From the NCBI RefSeq assembly GCF_014203355.1, contig NZ_JACHIR010000001.1, positions 1,054,001 through 1,118,000 on the forward strand: DNA of 64,000 nt, read 5' to 3'. This stretch comes from Kutzneria kofuensis. Its GTDB lineage: Bacteria > Actinomycetota > Actinomycetes > Mycobacteriales > Pseudonocardiaceae. Each line of letters begins with the position of its first letter. Position 1 is the stretch's first letter. Made by a program: the position numbers and the translations under genes. Shown one piece after another: positions 1-7,933 of the stretch. The notes below the pieces were generated by a model that did no database searches, was not told the DNA's origin, and saw only the letters and a program-made list of their open reading frames with translations.

Positions 1-15
1 GGATAGGGTCTGCCC

Positions 16-471
16 GTGACTCCCACGCGCGGCTGGCTGAACGAACAGCAGCTGGCCACCTGGATCGCGTTCAACCGCGTGCTGTCCCGGCTGCCCGCCG
101 CGCTGGAGTCGCAGCTGCAGCAGGACGCGCGGGTCAGCTACATGGAGTACCACGTGCTGGCGCGGCTGTCCGACCAGCCGTCGCGGACGTGCCGGATGAG
201 CGCCCTGGCCGATCTCGCCAACTCCGAGCTGTCCCGGCTCTCGCACCTGGTGCGGCGGCTGGAGAAGCGGGGGCTCGTGCGACGGGAGCCCGATCCGAGC
301 GATGGCCGCTACACCAACGCGATCCTCACCGACGCCGGCCAGCAGTTGCTCGTCGAGATCGCGCCCGCGCACGTGGACCGGGTCCGCGACCTGGTGATCG
401 ACTCCGTCGAGGATTTCGCCGCGCTGGAACGGGTCTGCCTGCGAATCCTGGACCGGATCACAGCGCGCTGA
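16..471 (+). CDS. MarR-family transcriptional regulator
   Basis: Encodes 151 residues with the MarR winged-helix layout: an N-terminal dimerisation helix, then the DNA-binding core around residues 55-110 (MSALADLANSELSRLSHLVRRLE as the recognition region, GLVRREPDPSDGRYTNAILT as the wing) and a C-terminal helix. The DxRxxxxxLT wing signature is seen as DPSDGRYTNAILT. MarR proteins act as dimers in the cytoplasm and usually repress genes for efflux or stress until a small phenolic ligand binds. The GTG start is near the window edge, so its upstream partner is not visible. The region after it is occupied by a palindrome and a pseudogene, so the target cannot be inferred. Family call is firm, ligand unknown. 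Confidence 0.9.
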   Translation: MTPTRGWLNEQQLATWIAFNRVLSRLPAALESQLQQDARVSYMEYHVLARLSDQPSRTCRMSALADLANSELSRLSHLVRRLEKRGLVRREPDPSDGRYTNAILTDAGQQLLVEIAPAHVDRVRDLVIDSVEDFAALERVCLRILDRITAR

Positions 472-521
472 TCTCGTCGACCATCCGGGACCACTGAAAT
501 TGAACCGTCTGGGGCCTGTCG

Positions 522-640
522 GTCTCCAAGACCCACAAACCCAGGGCAGGCCCGTCTCAAACCGCTACACACCCGCTGGCGGCAACCGGGTTTGTAGCGG
601 TCCAAGACCCGCGCGGACGGGGTTTGCAGGTCTTGGAGAC
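522..640. repeat. Nested imperfect palindrome
   Basis: The arm at 522-542 (GTCTCCAAGACC followed by CACAAACCC) is repeated in inverse orientation at 620-640 with 19 of 21 bases matching. Inside it, ACCGCTACACACCC at 561-574 pairs with 588-601 with 13 of 14 bases. Weak complementarity continues outside the arms. The whole could fold into one long hairpin or cruciform. It lies between the MarR gene and a truncated acetyltransferase pseudogene, so it may be a strong terminator or the relic of a small palindromic mobile element. There are no coding features inside it. Confidence 0.6.
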
Positions 641-654
641 ACCCAAACCCTGAC

Positions 655-965
655 GGCCTTGGTCTAGAGGTCGATGACAACCGCGAGGCGGTGTGCCCGG
701 CGGGCACACCCGTCGCAGGAACGGTTCGCGACCGGCGCGCGGCGATCCCTGGAGGAGGCGGCGACTCCCGAGGCCGAGCCGTGGTTTCGGGCCGTGTACA
801 CCGGTGGACGCGCCGGTGGGGTTCGTGATGCTCAGCTGGAACGTTCCGCCGGGGCGGCCGGGCATCCTCGGACCGTGTTACCTGTGGCGGCTGCTGGTGG
901 ACGGCCGGCACCAGGGCCGTGGTCACGGCACGGCGAGCCGGTGCTGCGACTGGAGCTCACGGTCT
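655..965 (+). pseudogene. GNAT acetyltransferase remnant, frameshifted
   Basis: Pieces of one GNAT N-acetyltransferase appear successively in three frames. VDDNREAVC is seen at about 670-700, HPSQERF...SLEEAATPEAEPWFRAVYTG at about 707-800, and DAPVGFVMLSW followed by LWRLLVDGRHQGRGHG at about 808-930. The last piece is motif A, the acetyl-CoA pyrophosphate loop (QGRGHG). The reading frame is broken at least twice, there is no credible start, and the C-terminal third is missing. The order of pieces matches the spermidine-acetyltransferase-like GNAT group. The 5' end abuts the palindrome at 522-640, which suggests the gene was damaged there. The stretch from 966 to 1169 shows nothing further. 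Confidence 0.6.
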
Positions 966-1169
966 GACAACTCCAAGGATCGCGTCGATGGGCTCGGTGG
1001 AGCTGGGGTGTTGCCCATCGCGTCTTCGATGCCATGGCCGGCATAGGCCGTTCGGTTGGTGTTGGACGTCCGTTCGGGCGGTCGGCGTGCGGAGGTCTGG
1101 CGGAGTTCTCGGGCGGTGGCACTGTGGACGAGACGGACAGGTCGCGCGGCGAGCGAGGACGGGACCGAC

Positions 1170-2312
1170 ATGATCGACATGGCTTCCGTGGAAGCGTTGA
1201 TGTTCCAGGGCGATCCGCTGGCCGACGCGGTGATCGCCGACCTCGTCGCGACCGGTCGGGTCGATGCCGTGAACGAGGTTCTGAGCCAGTTCCGCGACAA
1301 CGACCAGCCCATTCCGGAGAATCTGCCCGAATCGGTGCGTGCCTATCTCATCGCCACAGACGATCCTCCGCCGTGGGCCGATCTCGACCGAGTGGCGCAA
1401 GCGTACGAGTTCTTCATCGATGACGGAGTGCACGTCGCCTCCGTGCTGTCGTTCGGCGCGATGGTCAACTGCTACGCCCAGCCCCGCCCGTCGCGAGTGC
1501 TGACACTGACGCATCGGCTCAACCAACCACATCGGCGCCTGTCGGAGACATCGCAGTTCGTGCTCAACATGATGGGCCGGCAGCCGTTCGGCGCCGAAGG
1601 TTCGTTCGTGCCCACGATCCAGAAAACGCGGCTCATCCACGCCGCCGTGCGGTACTTCGTCACGCGTTCGGGCCGCTGGGACATCGAGGCGGACGGGGTC
1701 CCGCTGTGCCAGCAGGACATGCTCGGCGCTCTGCTGATCTTCTCGGTGCAGGTGATCGACGGCATGCGCCGCATAGGGATCTCGGTGACCGAGAAGGAAG
1801 CGGCGAGTTACTACTACGTCTGGCGGGTGACTGGCGCGATGCTCGGCATTCCCGCCGAAGCCATGCCCGAGTCCCTCGACGAGGCGCGGGAGCTCAACGC
1901 CGTCATCGTCGATGCCACCTACGGGCCGTCGCCCGAAGGCGTAACCCTCACCCGCGACCTCATACAGTTGTACGAGGACATGGTGCCCGGCAGGGCGTTC
2001 GACGGTGTCGTGTCGGCAATGGTCCGCCAGACGGTCGATCGGCGAGTCGCCGACTGGATGGAGGTCCCGAACTCGCGGACCTGGAACCGTGCGGTGCGCG
2101 CCGGCACATGGTTGATGCGCGTGCTCGAACGCGCCGAGGACCGCAGCACAGTGGCGACGACCATCCTGGACAAGGCGGGCAGTCTGCTGCTGGGCGGCAG
2201 CGTCCGCACACTGACCAACGGCCAGTCGACCGCCCTGAACATCCCGGACGACCTGCGTGAGAAGTGGCTGGACGCGGGCATCTGCCCGGCGAGGCCGGCG
2301 ACCGGGGCATGA
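1170..2312 (+). CDS. MpaB/latex-clearing-type oxygenase (DUF2236)
   Basis: Encodes 380 residues of the oxygenase family that includes mycophenolic-acid MpaB and rubber oxygenase Lcp (DUF2236), b-type haem proteins. Typical family features are the alpha-helical core, DPPPWADLDRV, VASVLSFGAMVNCYAQPRPSRVL, the histidine-containing segment TLTHRLNQPHRRLSET, the VRYFVTRSGRWD segment and GIPAEAMPESLDEA. The start was set at the ATG at 1170, preceded by GAGGACGGG; an in-frame GTG at 1056 would add a low-complexity arginine-rich stretch. No secretion signal is visible. Its neighbours are a pseudogene and a convergent operon, so substrate cannot be inferred. Family call is good, reaction unknown. Confidence 0.8.
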   Translation: MIDMASVEALMFQGDPLADAVIADLVATGRVDAVNEVLSQFRDNDQPIPENLPESVRAYLIATDDPPPWADLDRVAQAYEFFIDDGVHVASVLSFGAMVNCYAQPRPSRVLTLTHRLNQPHRRLSETSQFVLNMMGRQPFGAEGSFVPTIQKTRLIHAAVRYFVTRSGRWDIEADGVPLCQQDMLGALLIFSVQVIDGMRRIGISVTEKEAASYYYVWRVTGAMLGIPAEAMPESLDEARELNAVIVDATYGPSPEGVTLTRDLIQLYEDMVPGRAFDGVVSAMVRQTVDRRVADWMEVPNSRTWNRAVRAGTWLMRVLERAEDRSTVATTILDKAGSLLLGGSVRTLTNGQSTALNIPDDLREKWLDAGICPARPATGA

Positions 2313-2377
2313 CCCATCGACGTCAGGCGAGCACCGCTGGAACAGTGGTGGACCCGGCCAAGGTTGCGTGACGGGCG

Positions 2378-2470
2378 TCAGGCCAGGGCCTGGGCGATGA
2401 GGTCGTGGATCAGGTGCTCGCCGGGGCGGGGCACGGGGAGCTCGAAGGGGTGCACGGGGACAGGGTTCAC
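2378..2470 (-). CDS. Possible 30-residue protein coupled to the ADH gene
   Basis: A GTG codon overlaps the TGA stop of the upstream dehydrogenase gene as GTGA, the same arrangement used by several real genes in this window. The product would be 30 residues, beginning MNPVPVHPFELPVPRPGEHL and ending in an amphipathic stretch (IHDLIAQALA). Third codon positions are mostly G or C, as expected for coding sequence here. It would be the fifth and last cistron of the SnoaL-macrodomain-sirtuin-dehydrogenase operon. It could also be the remaining tail of a longer lost gene. No function is recognised. Confidence 0.4.
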   Translation of the reverse strand: MNPVPVHPFELPVPRPGEHLIHDLIAQALA

Positions 2471-3573
2471 CCGGCGGCGAAGGTGAGGACGGGTTTGAGG
2501 ACCTCGCCGGACTCGGCGGCGGCGAGGGCGTCGGCGATGTGCTCGAACGGGAAACGGGTGACGAGCTCGTGAAAAGGGAAGCGGCCCTGGCGGTGTAGGT
2601 CCAGCAGGGTGTGGATGAGGGTGGTGCTGCGGCCTTCGCCGCCGAGGATGCCGACGATCCGCTTGCCCCACAGGGTGGAGAGGTGATCAAGCTGCACCTC
2701 GGCACGGGCGGGGGCGCCGCCGATGAGGGCGCACAGCCCGCGCATGCCGACGGAATCGGCGGCCTGCCGGCAGACGGACGGGTTGCCGGTGCACTCGAGG
2801 CTGAAGTCGGCGGGACCGTCACAGATCTCGTGCACGGCGGAGACGGGATCGGTGTCCAAGGCGTTCACGGTGTCGGTGGCGCCGAACCGCTGCGCCAAGG
2901 CGAGACGGGAGGGGTGACGGTCGACGGCGATGATGCGGGTGGCGCCGGAGTTGCGGGCGGCCATGACGGCGGCGAGGCCGACGGAGCCGACACCGTAGAC
3001 GACAAGGCTGGCGCCGGCGTGGGGACGGAGCACGTTGAGCACGGCGCCGGCGCCGGTGGAGAGGCCGCAAGCCAAGGGGCCCAACAACTCCAGCGGCAAG
3101 GTCGGGTCGACGGGGACCAGGCCCCGGTACGGCACGACGGCATGGGTGGCGAACGAGGACTGGCCGAAGAAGTGGCTGGCCAAGGGCGTTCCGTCGAGGT
3201 CGCGCATTGCGGTGGAGCCGTCCGAGCGGCCGCCGCCGACGAGAAGATCGCCCAACCGCAGGCAATAGCGAGGCTGGCCGTCGAGGCAGTTACGGCAGGA
3301 GCCGCACCACGGCCAGCCCAGCACGACATGATCACCCTCGCGAACACCCTCGACGCCGGGGCCGAGGGCCTCGACCACGCCGGCGCCCTCGTGGCCGAGC
3401 ACGCCGGGAAGGGGGAACGGGAGGTCACCATGGCGGGTGATGGAGTCGGTGTGGCAGATGCCGGCGGCGACGATCCGCACCAGCACCTCGCCCCGGCGGG
3501 GCTCGTCGAGCAGGACGTCCCGGACGGTGAACGGACCGTGGCGTTCGTCGACGACGGCAGCGGTGATCTTCAT
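2467..3573 (-). CDS. Zinc-dependent alcohol dehydrogenase (aryl-alcohol type)
   Basis: Encodes 368 residues of the medium-chain zinc alcohol dehydrogenase family. Catalytic zinc ligands are Cys in AGICHTDS, His in LGHEGAG and Cys in PLACGLSTG. The structural zinc site is the four-Cys lobe in GWPWCGSCRNCLDGQPRYC. The Rossmann motif GVGSVG is followed by an acidic residue in IIAVDRHPSRL, indicating NAD+ rather than NADP+. The pattern is closest to benzyl/aryl alcohol dehydrogenases. The ATG overlaps the sirtuin stop codon by 4 bp (ATGA), so it is translated from the same operon. In known sirtuin/macrodomain modules this position holds other redox or lipoyl genes, so the enzyme may be a partner or target of the module; that is inference. 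Confidence 0.88.
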   Translation of the reverse strand: MKITAAVVDERHGPFTVRDVLLDEPRRGEVLVRIVAAGICHTDSITRHGDLPFPLPGVLGHEGAGVVEALGPGVEGVREGDHVVLGWPWCGSCRNCLDGQPRYCLRLGDLLVGGGRSDGSTAMRDLDGTPLASHFFGQSSFATHAVVPYRGLVPVDPTLPLELLGPLACGLSTGAGAVLNVLRPHAGASLVVYGVGSVGLAAVMAARNSGATRIIAVDRHPSRLALAQRFGATDTVNALDTDPVSAVHEICDGPADFSLECTGNPSVCRQAADSVGMRGLCALIGGAPARAEVQLDHLSTLWGKRIVGILGGEGRSTTLIHTLLDLHRQGRFPFHELVTRFPFEHIADALAAAESGEVLKPVLTFAAG

Positions 3574-4412
3574 CGGGGGCCTTTCCGCAGAGCGTCCGTG
3601 TCGGCGCACAAAGAAAAGAACTTTCCCGCGTCGTAAGGGATGGCGAGGCCGTTCACGTCGGGCGGAAGCTGGGCGTGGTCCGGGTTGACGCGGATCAGCC
3701 GCGCGCCGGGGGTGCGACGCACGATGGTCTCGGCGGGCCAACGGATGACGGACGGCGTGCTCAGGCCGGCGCCGATCTCCAGGACGACGAGTCCGGGCAC
3801 GTCGAGCAGCCAGTCGGCGAGGCGGCGGCCGGCGGCTGCATACGGGTCGTCGACGAACTCGGGTCCCTTGTGGACGTTGAGGAAGACACGGCCGCCGCAG
3901 TTGGGACAGGCGGGGATGTCGAGGACCGTGCCGGAATCGGGGTCGTAGCCGGCCAGAGCGGCCTCGACGACGGGACGACTGGGCCAGGTTTCGTTGGTAC
4001 AGGGCAGCTCGCACTGGTAGCGGGCATAGTCGCCCTGGGGCGTCCAGATCCGCTCCGCGGCGAAGCCGTTGCGTTCGAATAGACCGTCCACATTGGATGT
4101 CATGACGAAGTGCGGGCGGTCGCCGACGATGTCGCGGAGCCGGCGGTAGAGCGGGTTGCCGCCGGCGCCGAAACGGATGTCGTTGACGTGCACGGACCAG
4201 TAGCCCCACAGCAGCGGCTGGGGCAGCGGCAGGCCGATGAGCTGGTAGCGGGCCCGGAGGCCGAGGCGGTGCAGGGCGGGGAAGAGCTCGGCGAAGCGGG
4301 CGGTGTCGGCGTAGTCGTAGCCGGCGGCGGCGGAAAGTCCGGCGCCGGCGGCGATCAGGATGTGCTCGGCCTCGTCCAGCCACCGGCGACAGGTGTCGAT
4401 CAGCGGGTCCAT
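3570..4412 (-). CDS. Class M sirtuin (SirTM-type), probable protein ADP-ribosyltransferase
   Basis: Encodes 280 residues with the Sir2 Rossmann fold. GAGLSAAAGYD at about 23-33 is the NAD-binding GAGxS motif, and SNVDG at about 106-110 contains the catalytic-loop Asn. Where ordinary sirtuins have a catalytic His (HG), this protein has Gln (TPQGD, about residue 126), the change that defines class M sirtuins, which ADP-ribosylate proteins instead of deacetylating them. Zinc-ribbon cysteines occur at CELPC and CPNC. It overlaps the upstream macrodomain gene by 13 bp and the downstream dehydrogenase gene by 4 bp. The context of a zinc macrodomain hydrolase next door supports a reversible ADP-ribosylation role in the cytoplasm. 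Confidence 0.85.
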   Translation of the reverse strand: MDPLIDTCRRWLDEAEHILIAAGAGLSAAAGYDYADTARFAELFPALHRLGLRARYQLIGLPLPQPLLWGYWSVHVNDIRFGAGGNPLYRRLRDIVGDRPHFVMTSNVDGLFERNGFAAERIWTPQGDYARYQCELPCTNETWPSRPVVEAALAGYDPDSGTVLDIPACPNCGGRVFLNVHKGPEFVDDPYAAAGRRLADWLLDVPGLVVLEIGAGLSTPSVIRWPAETIVRRTPGARLIRVNPDHAQLPPDVNGLAIPYDAGKFFSLCADTDALRKGPR

Positions 4413-5242
4413 GCGGTCAGGTGCTCCTGGTAGGCGGCGTGGTCGTGCGCGCCGAAGGTGTCGAAGACGACGCGGTCGAAGCGGCCGGGATTGGCGTCCA
4501 GCCAGTCGGACACGGTGGACAGTGCGATGCCGGCGGCGCGGATCGAGGGGAAGCCGAAGACGCCGGTGCTGATCCCGCAGAAGGCGATCGTGCGGATCGG
4601 CTCCACCTCGGCGGCCAGGTCGAGGCACGCCCGGTAGCACGAGGCCAGGGCGTGATCGTGCACGGGCAGTGCCACATCGTCCACGATCGGTCCTACGGTG
4701 TGCAGGACATAGCGTGCCGGCAGGTGGTAACCCCGAGTGATCTTGGCGGTGCCGGTCGGTTCGGGAGCGCCCTGGGCGGTGACGATGGTGTGGCAGTCGG
4801 CGCGCAGCTGCGGACCGGCGACGGCGTGGATGGCGTTGTCGACGCAGCTGTGCATCGGCCGGAAGCAACCGAGCAGGGCACTGTTGGCGGCGTTCACGAT
4901 CGCGTCGGCGGCCAGGGTGGTGATGTCACCGCGCCACAACGAGATCCCCGGTCCGACGAGCGGAAGCCGATACGGGTCGGTGACCGTCCGCAGTCGGTTC
5001 TCCCCACCCAGCAACGAATCCAGCACCGCGCTGAGCTCGGCCGACAGTGGCCGCGGCTCACGGAAGGTGAGAGCGGCCCGCAGCGCCTCACGTGGCGACG
5101 CCCCGAGCCAGGAGACGTCGCCGCCGAGCAACCGCAGCGCGGTCTCGGTGAGCTCGGCGAACCGGTGCGGCGACGCGGCCGGGGCGGCCGGACGGAACGG
5201 CTCGTCCAGGCCGACCGCGTCCCGATAGGCGCGCAACAGCAC
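4400..5242 (-). CDS. Zinc-containing macrodomain protein (protein ADP-ribose hydrolase)
   Basis: Encodes 280 residues with an N-terminal helical region (1-95) and a macrodomain (about 96-280). ADP-ribose-binding motifs are WRGDITTLAADAIVNAANSALLG, GTAKITRGYHLPARYVLHTVGP and the phosphate loop CGISTGVFGFP. The segment GCFRPMHSC (126-133) has the Cys/His arrangement of the zinc macrodomains that sit beside class M sirtuins and remove ADP-ribose from modified proteins. The GTG at 5242 is 2 bases after the stop of the SnoaL gene, implying translational coupling; a longer frame exists upstream but runs through that gene. It precedes and overlaps the sirtuin gene. Family call is firm; the natural target protein is unknown. 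Confidence 0.87.
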   Translation of the reverse strand: MLLRAYRDAVGLDEPFRPAAPAASPHRFAELTETALRLLGGDVSWLGASPREALRAALTFREPRPLSAELSAVLDSLLGGENRLRTVTDPYRLPLVGPGISLWRGDITTLAADAIVNAANSALLGCFRPMHSCVDNAIHAVAGPQLRADCHTIVTAQGAPEPTGTAKITRGYHLPARYVLHTVGPIVDDVALPVHDHALASCYRACLDLAAEVEPIRTIAFCGISTGVFGFPSIRAAGIALSTVSDWLDANPGRFDRVVFDTFGAHDHAAYQEHLTAWTR

Positions 5243-5244
5243 GG

Positions 5245-6000
5245 TCAGAACAGGCCGTTGCGGTGGGGCAGCTCGGCCGGGATCGGCGCGATCACGTCCC
5301 AGTGCTCGACGATCTTGTCGTCCTGCACCCGGAACAGGTCCCAGTACGCCACCGGCTCGCCGAACTCGCCCTCGGACTGCACGAGCACCAGGTCGCCGTC
5401 GGCGATGATCCGGTGGATCGTCTTGTACGCCAGGTGCTTGCCCTGCTTGGCCCACTCCGCCGCGGCCGCGCCGAAGCCGTCCAGCCCGTCGGCGGCCTCC
5501 GGGTTGTGCTGGTGGTAGGTCTCGGTGGAGATGAAGTCGGTCAGCACCGAGTAGTCCGCGCCCTGCAACACCTTCTGCGCGAAGTCGGCGACGACGGCCC
5601 GGTTGCGCTCGGTCAGGCCGGAGGCGAACGGCGCCGCCGGGCCGTCGGTCTGCGACCGGCCGCTCGCGGTGTTCTCCACCAGCGGGGTCAGCGCGTCCCA
5701 GTGCTCGGCGAGCTTGCCGTTCGCCACCCGGAACAGGTCGAAGGCGACCAGCGGCGTCGGGCCGAAGCCGTGGTAGACGCCGTGCAGCGCGACCAGGTCG
5801 CCGTCGGCCAGCACGCGGGCCAGTTCGTAGCGGAAACCGCTGGGCAGCTGGGAAACCAGGCTGCGCAGGCCCTCAGGGCCGTCGGCGGCCAGGGCGCTGT
5901 GCTGGCGGTAGTCCGGCGCCACCCAGCGGTCCACCGCGCTGGGATCCTTGTCGCCGAACAGTTCGCCGGCGGCCTGCAGCACGAGATCCTTGGTGCTCAC
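5245..6000 (-). CDS. Tandem SnoaL-like (NTF2-fold) protein
   Basis: Encodes 251 residues made of two SnoaL-like halves. Each half shows the same order of blocks: Y(R/H)QH in the first third, a DGDLV strand in the middle, and AxDLFRVxxxKxxEHWD near the end (residues about 84-104 and 217-238). The SnoaL/NTF2 cone fold is used by polyketide cyclases, isomerases and many small-molecule binding proteins, so no specific reaction can be named. It is the first gene of the operon with the macrodomain, class M sirtuin and alcohol dehydrogenase. The repeat indicates an internal duplication. Domain call is firm, function unknown. Confidence 0.8.
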   Translation of the reverse strand: MSTKDLVLQAAGELFGDKDPSAVDRWVAPDYRQHSALAADGPEGLRSLVSQLPSGFRYELARVLADGDLVALHGVYHGFGPTPLVAFDLFRVANGKLAEHWDALTPLVENTASGRSQTDGPAAPFASGLTERNRAVVADFAQKVLQGADYSVLTDFISTETYHQHNPEAADGLDGFGAAAAEWAKQGKHLAYKTIHRIIADGDLVLVQSEGEFGEPVAYWDLFRVQDDKIVEHWDVIAPIPAELPHRNGLF

Positions 6001-6170
6001 GGGAGTGTCCTCATCGGGTCGGGCCGGCGGGCGGGGCGCCCGCCGATCACCGCTTCACCCTCTCCCGCGGCACGCGTCCGGACGAGGTCGGATCGCGCAG
6101 CGACATGGTCAAAAGTGGACATCAAATGGAGCCGGAACGGCCCCTGATCGAACAACTGGTGGTCGATTCC

Positions 6171-6551
6171 TCACCGGCCGGCCAGCTCCGGCCTCGCCCG
6201 GAGACGCCTGGACAGGACCGGCGTCGCCAGCAGAACCAGCACGCCGACCTCCAGGAGCACGCTGATCAGCGCCTGCGGCGCGGGATCGAAGCCGCGCTCG
6301 ACGAAGCCGCCGATGCCGATCGTGCGGGACAGCACGAAACCCCCGAGCGCGCCGGCCGCGAGTCCGGCGGCGGCCAGCCGCAGGATCAGCACGTCGCCCG
6401 CCAGCAACAGGGCGGCGATCGCGAACGAGCCGCTGGCCTGGAGCAGAAACGCCGGTCCGACAAGGGGAATCGCCCGATAGCCGTGCAGGTACAGGTCCGC
6501 GTGGATGAATCCGGCGGCACCGAGCAGCACCGCGGTGACATACCTGGTCAT
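6171..6551 (-). CDS. Small four-helix membrane protein
   Basis: Encodes 126 residues, nearly all hydrophobic, with about four transmembrane helices: TAVLLGAAGFIHADLYLHGY, the IPLVGPAFLLQASGSFAIAALL region, LILRLAAAGLAAGALGGFVLS and LISVLLEVGVLVLLATPVLS. The ATG overlaps the stop of the upstream metallophosphoesterase gene (ATGA), so it is the last cistron of the ECF sigma-Rieske-cupredoxin-phosphoesterase operon. No conserved catalytic residues are seen and no family name is recognised. It may anchor or assist the exported redox proteins; that is inference from position only. Confidence 0.7.
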   Translation of the reverse strand: MTRYVTAVLLGAAGFIHADLYLHGYRAIPLVGPAFLLQASGSFAIAALLLAGDVLILRLAAAGLAAGALGGFVLSRTIGIGGFVERGFDPAPQALISVLLEVGVLVLLATPVLSRRLRARPELAGR

Positions 6552-7498
6552 GCCAGCTTCACGTCCTTCACGGCCAGCCCCGGATTCCCGGGCCGGTAGG
6601 CGACTTCGCGGATGCCGAGCGCGTCGGCGAGCTTGCCGGCCGGCAGCGTGACGGGGGTCGGCGCGGGCGCGGCGCCGGGCTTGGGCAGCGGATACGCCGT
6701 GGTGGTCGCGCTGTGGAAGGTGATGTTGCCCTCGGTCTTGGTGAACAGCTGGTGCACGTGCCCGTTGAGACACGTCACCGAGGAGAACCGGCGCAGGTAG
6801 GACAGCGCCTGCACGGCGTCGTCGGTGCCCCAGCCCCAGGCCGGGTACATGGCGAACAGCGGGATGTGGCTGAACACCACGATCGGCGTGTCGGAGGACA
6901 GCTTGGCCACGTCCTTGCGGATGAACTCCAACTGGTCGGCGCCGAGGTGCCCCAGCTTCTCCAGGCTCAACGTGTTGACCAGCGCGAGGAAGTGCACGCC
7001 CTTCAGGTCGAAGCTGTACCACCCGTCGCCCGCGGTGCCGGCGCCGAAGGCCGCCCGGTACTTCTGCCCCGCGTCGTCCACGGAGTCGTGCTCGCCGGGC
7101 ACGGTCAGCGTCTGGGCGGTGTTCAGATGGCTCATCATCTGCTTGACCTGGTCGAACTGGGCCGGTGTCGACAGGTGCGTCAGATCTCCGGTGTGCATCA
7201 CGAAGTCCGGCCGGAACGGCAGCGCGTTGACCTGGTTCACGGCGTGCGTGAAGGACTGTTCGACGGCGGTGTTGGCCGTGCCCTTGAAACCGATGTGGCT
7301 GTCGCTGACCTGTACGAACCGCAGCGCGTGCGGATCGGCGAACGGGTCGGGGGCGGCCGCGTCGGCCGGGCCCGAGGAGATGTGGCTGATCACCTCGCCG
7401 CCGGCGACCGTCAGCACCACGGCCGCCCCGAACCACGCGGTGTGGCGCATCAGCTGCCGGCGGGTCATGCCGTGTTCGTCCACTGTGGATTCACTCAC
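6548..7498 (-). CDS. Exported metallophosphoesterase (Tat signal)
   Basis: Encodes 316 residues. A Tat-type signal (RRQLMRH then a hydrophobic stretch, residues about 13-35) is followed by a calcineurin-like phosphoesterase domain with DSHIG, GDLTH, PGEHD, SHIPLF and GHVHQ motifs, the ligands of a dinuclear metal centre. The usual GNHD motif reads GEHD, an Asn-to-Glu change at a position that normally binds metal or phosphate. The GTG start overlaps the cupredoxin stop (GTGA). It would act outside the membrane with the cupredoxin lipoprotein and Rieske protein of the same operon. Substrate unknown. Confidence 0.85.
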   Translation of the reverse strand: MSESTVDEHGMTRRQLMRHTAWFGAAVVLTVAGGEVISHISSGPADAAAPDPFADPHALRFVQVSDSHIGFKGTANTAVEQSFTHAVNQVNALPFRPDFVMHTGDLTHLSTPAQFDQVKQMMSHLNTAQTLTVPGEHDSVDDAGQKYRAAFGAGTAGDGWYSFDLKGVHFLALVNTLSLEKLGHLGADQLEFIRKDVAKLSSDTPIVVFSHIPLFAMYPAWGWGTDDAVQALSYLRRFSSVTCLNGHVHQLFTKTEGNITFHSATTTAYPLPKPGAAPAPTPVTLPAGKLADALGIREVAYRPGNPGLAVKDVKLA

Positions 7499-7908
7499 GG
7501 CGTCACCGTCACGGTCGCGGTCATGAACGGGTGGATGGTGCAGAGATAGGAGAACGTGCCGGCCTGGGTGAAGGTGTACTGGTAGGTGTCGCCCTGGTTG
7601 AGGGGCTTGGAGTTGAGCGGACCGGACTTGCCGTCGCTGGTGACGGTGTGCGGGTCCTGGTCGGAGTTGGTCCAGGTGACGGTGGTGCCGACCTTGACCG
7701 TGATCGTCGTCGGAGCGAAGGCGAAGTTCTTGATGGACACGGTGTTCGTCGCCACCGGAGCGTCCGGGGCGGACTGCGAGCTGGACGGCATGTCCATGCC
7801 GGGCATCGAGCTCGGCGCGGTCGACGACTGGGCCGGGCTGCACGCGGCGAGCGCGACGGCCGCCAGCCCGACGACCGCGATCTCCCATATCCCACGAGGT
7901 TTCCTCAT
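7495..7908 (-). CDS. Cupredoxin lipoprotein
   Basis: Encodes 137 residues. A lipoprotein signal ends in the lipobox LAAC (about residues 19-22), followed by a Ser/Pro/Met-rich linker (SSMPGMDMPSSSQ) and a plastocyanin-like domain. Type 1 copper ligands are visible: His in DPHTVTSD and Cys, His and Met in YLCTIHPFM. It is expected to be tethered to the outer face of the membrane and carry electrons or copper. An ECF-type promoter motif ends about 5 bases before its ATG, so it probably has its own leaderless transcript in addition to the operon message. It precedes the phosphoesterase gene with a 4-bp overlap. Confidence 0.88.
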   Translation of the reverse strand: MRKPRGIWEIAVVGLAAVALAACSPAQSSTAPSSMPGMDMPSSSQSAPDAPVATNTVSIKNFAFAPTTITVKVGTTVTWTNSDQDPHTVTSDGKSGPLNSKPLNQGDTYQYTFTQAGTFSYLCTIHPFMTATVTVTP

Positions 7909-7913
7909 GCCAT

Positions 7914-7933
7914 GGGATACGGGCGGGGGTTAC
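7914..7933 (-). promoter_or_regulatory. ECF-type promoter motif before the cupredoxin gene
   Basis: On the minus strand this reads GTAACCCCCGCCCGTATCCC, and 16 of 20 bases match the motif at 9161-9180 in front of the ECF sigma gene. It overlaps the stop codon of the Rieske gene and lies just before the cupredoxin ATG. The shared sequence suggests both are recognised by the sigma factor encoded at the head of this operon. This is inferred from similarity, without transcript data. Confidence 0.5.

Noticed and set aside
957-2822. Very long minus-strand ORF over the MpaB-type gene
   Set aside because: High-GC antisense shadow; protein is Arg/Pro/Ala-rich without domains, while the plus strand encodes a recognised family.
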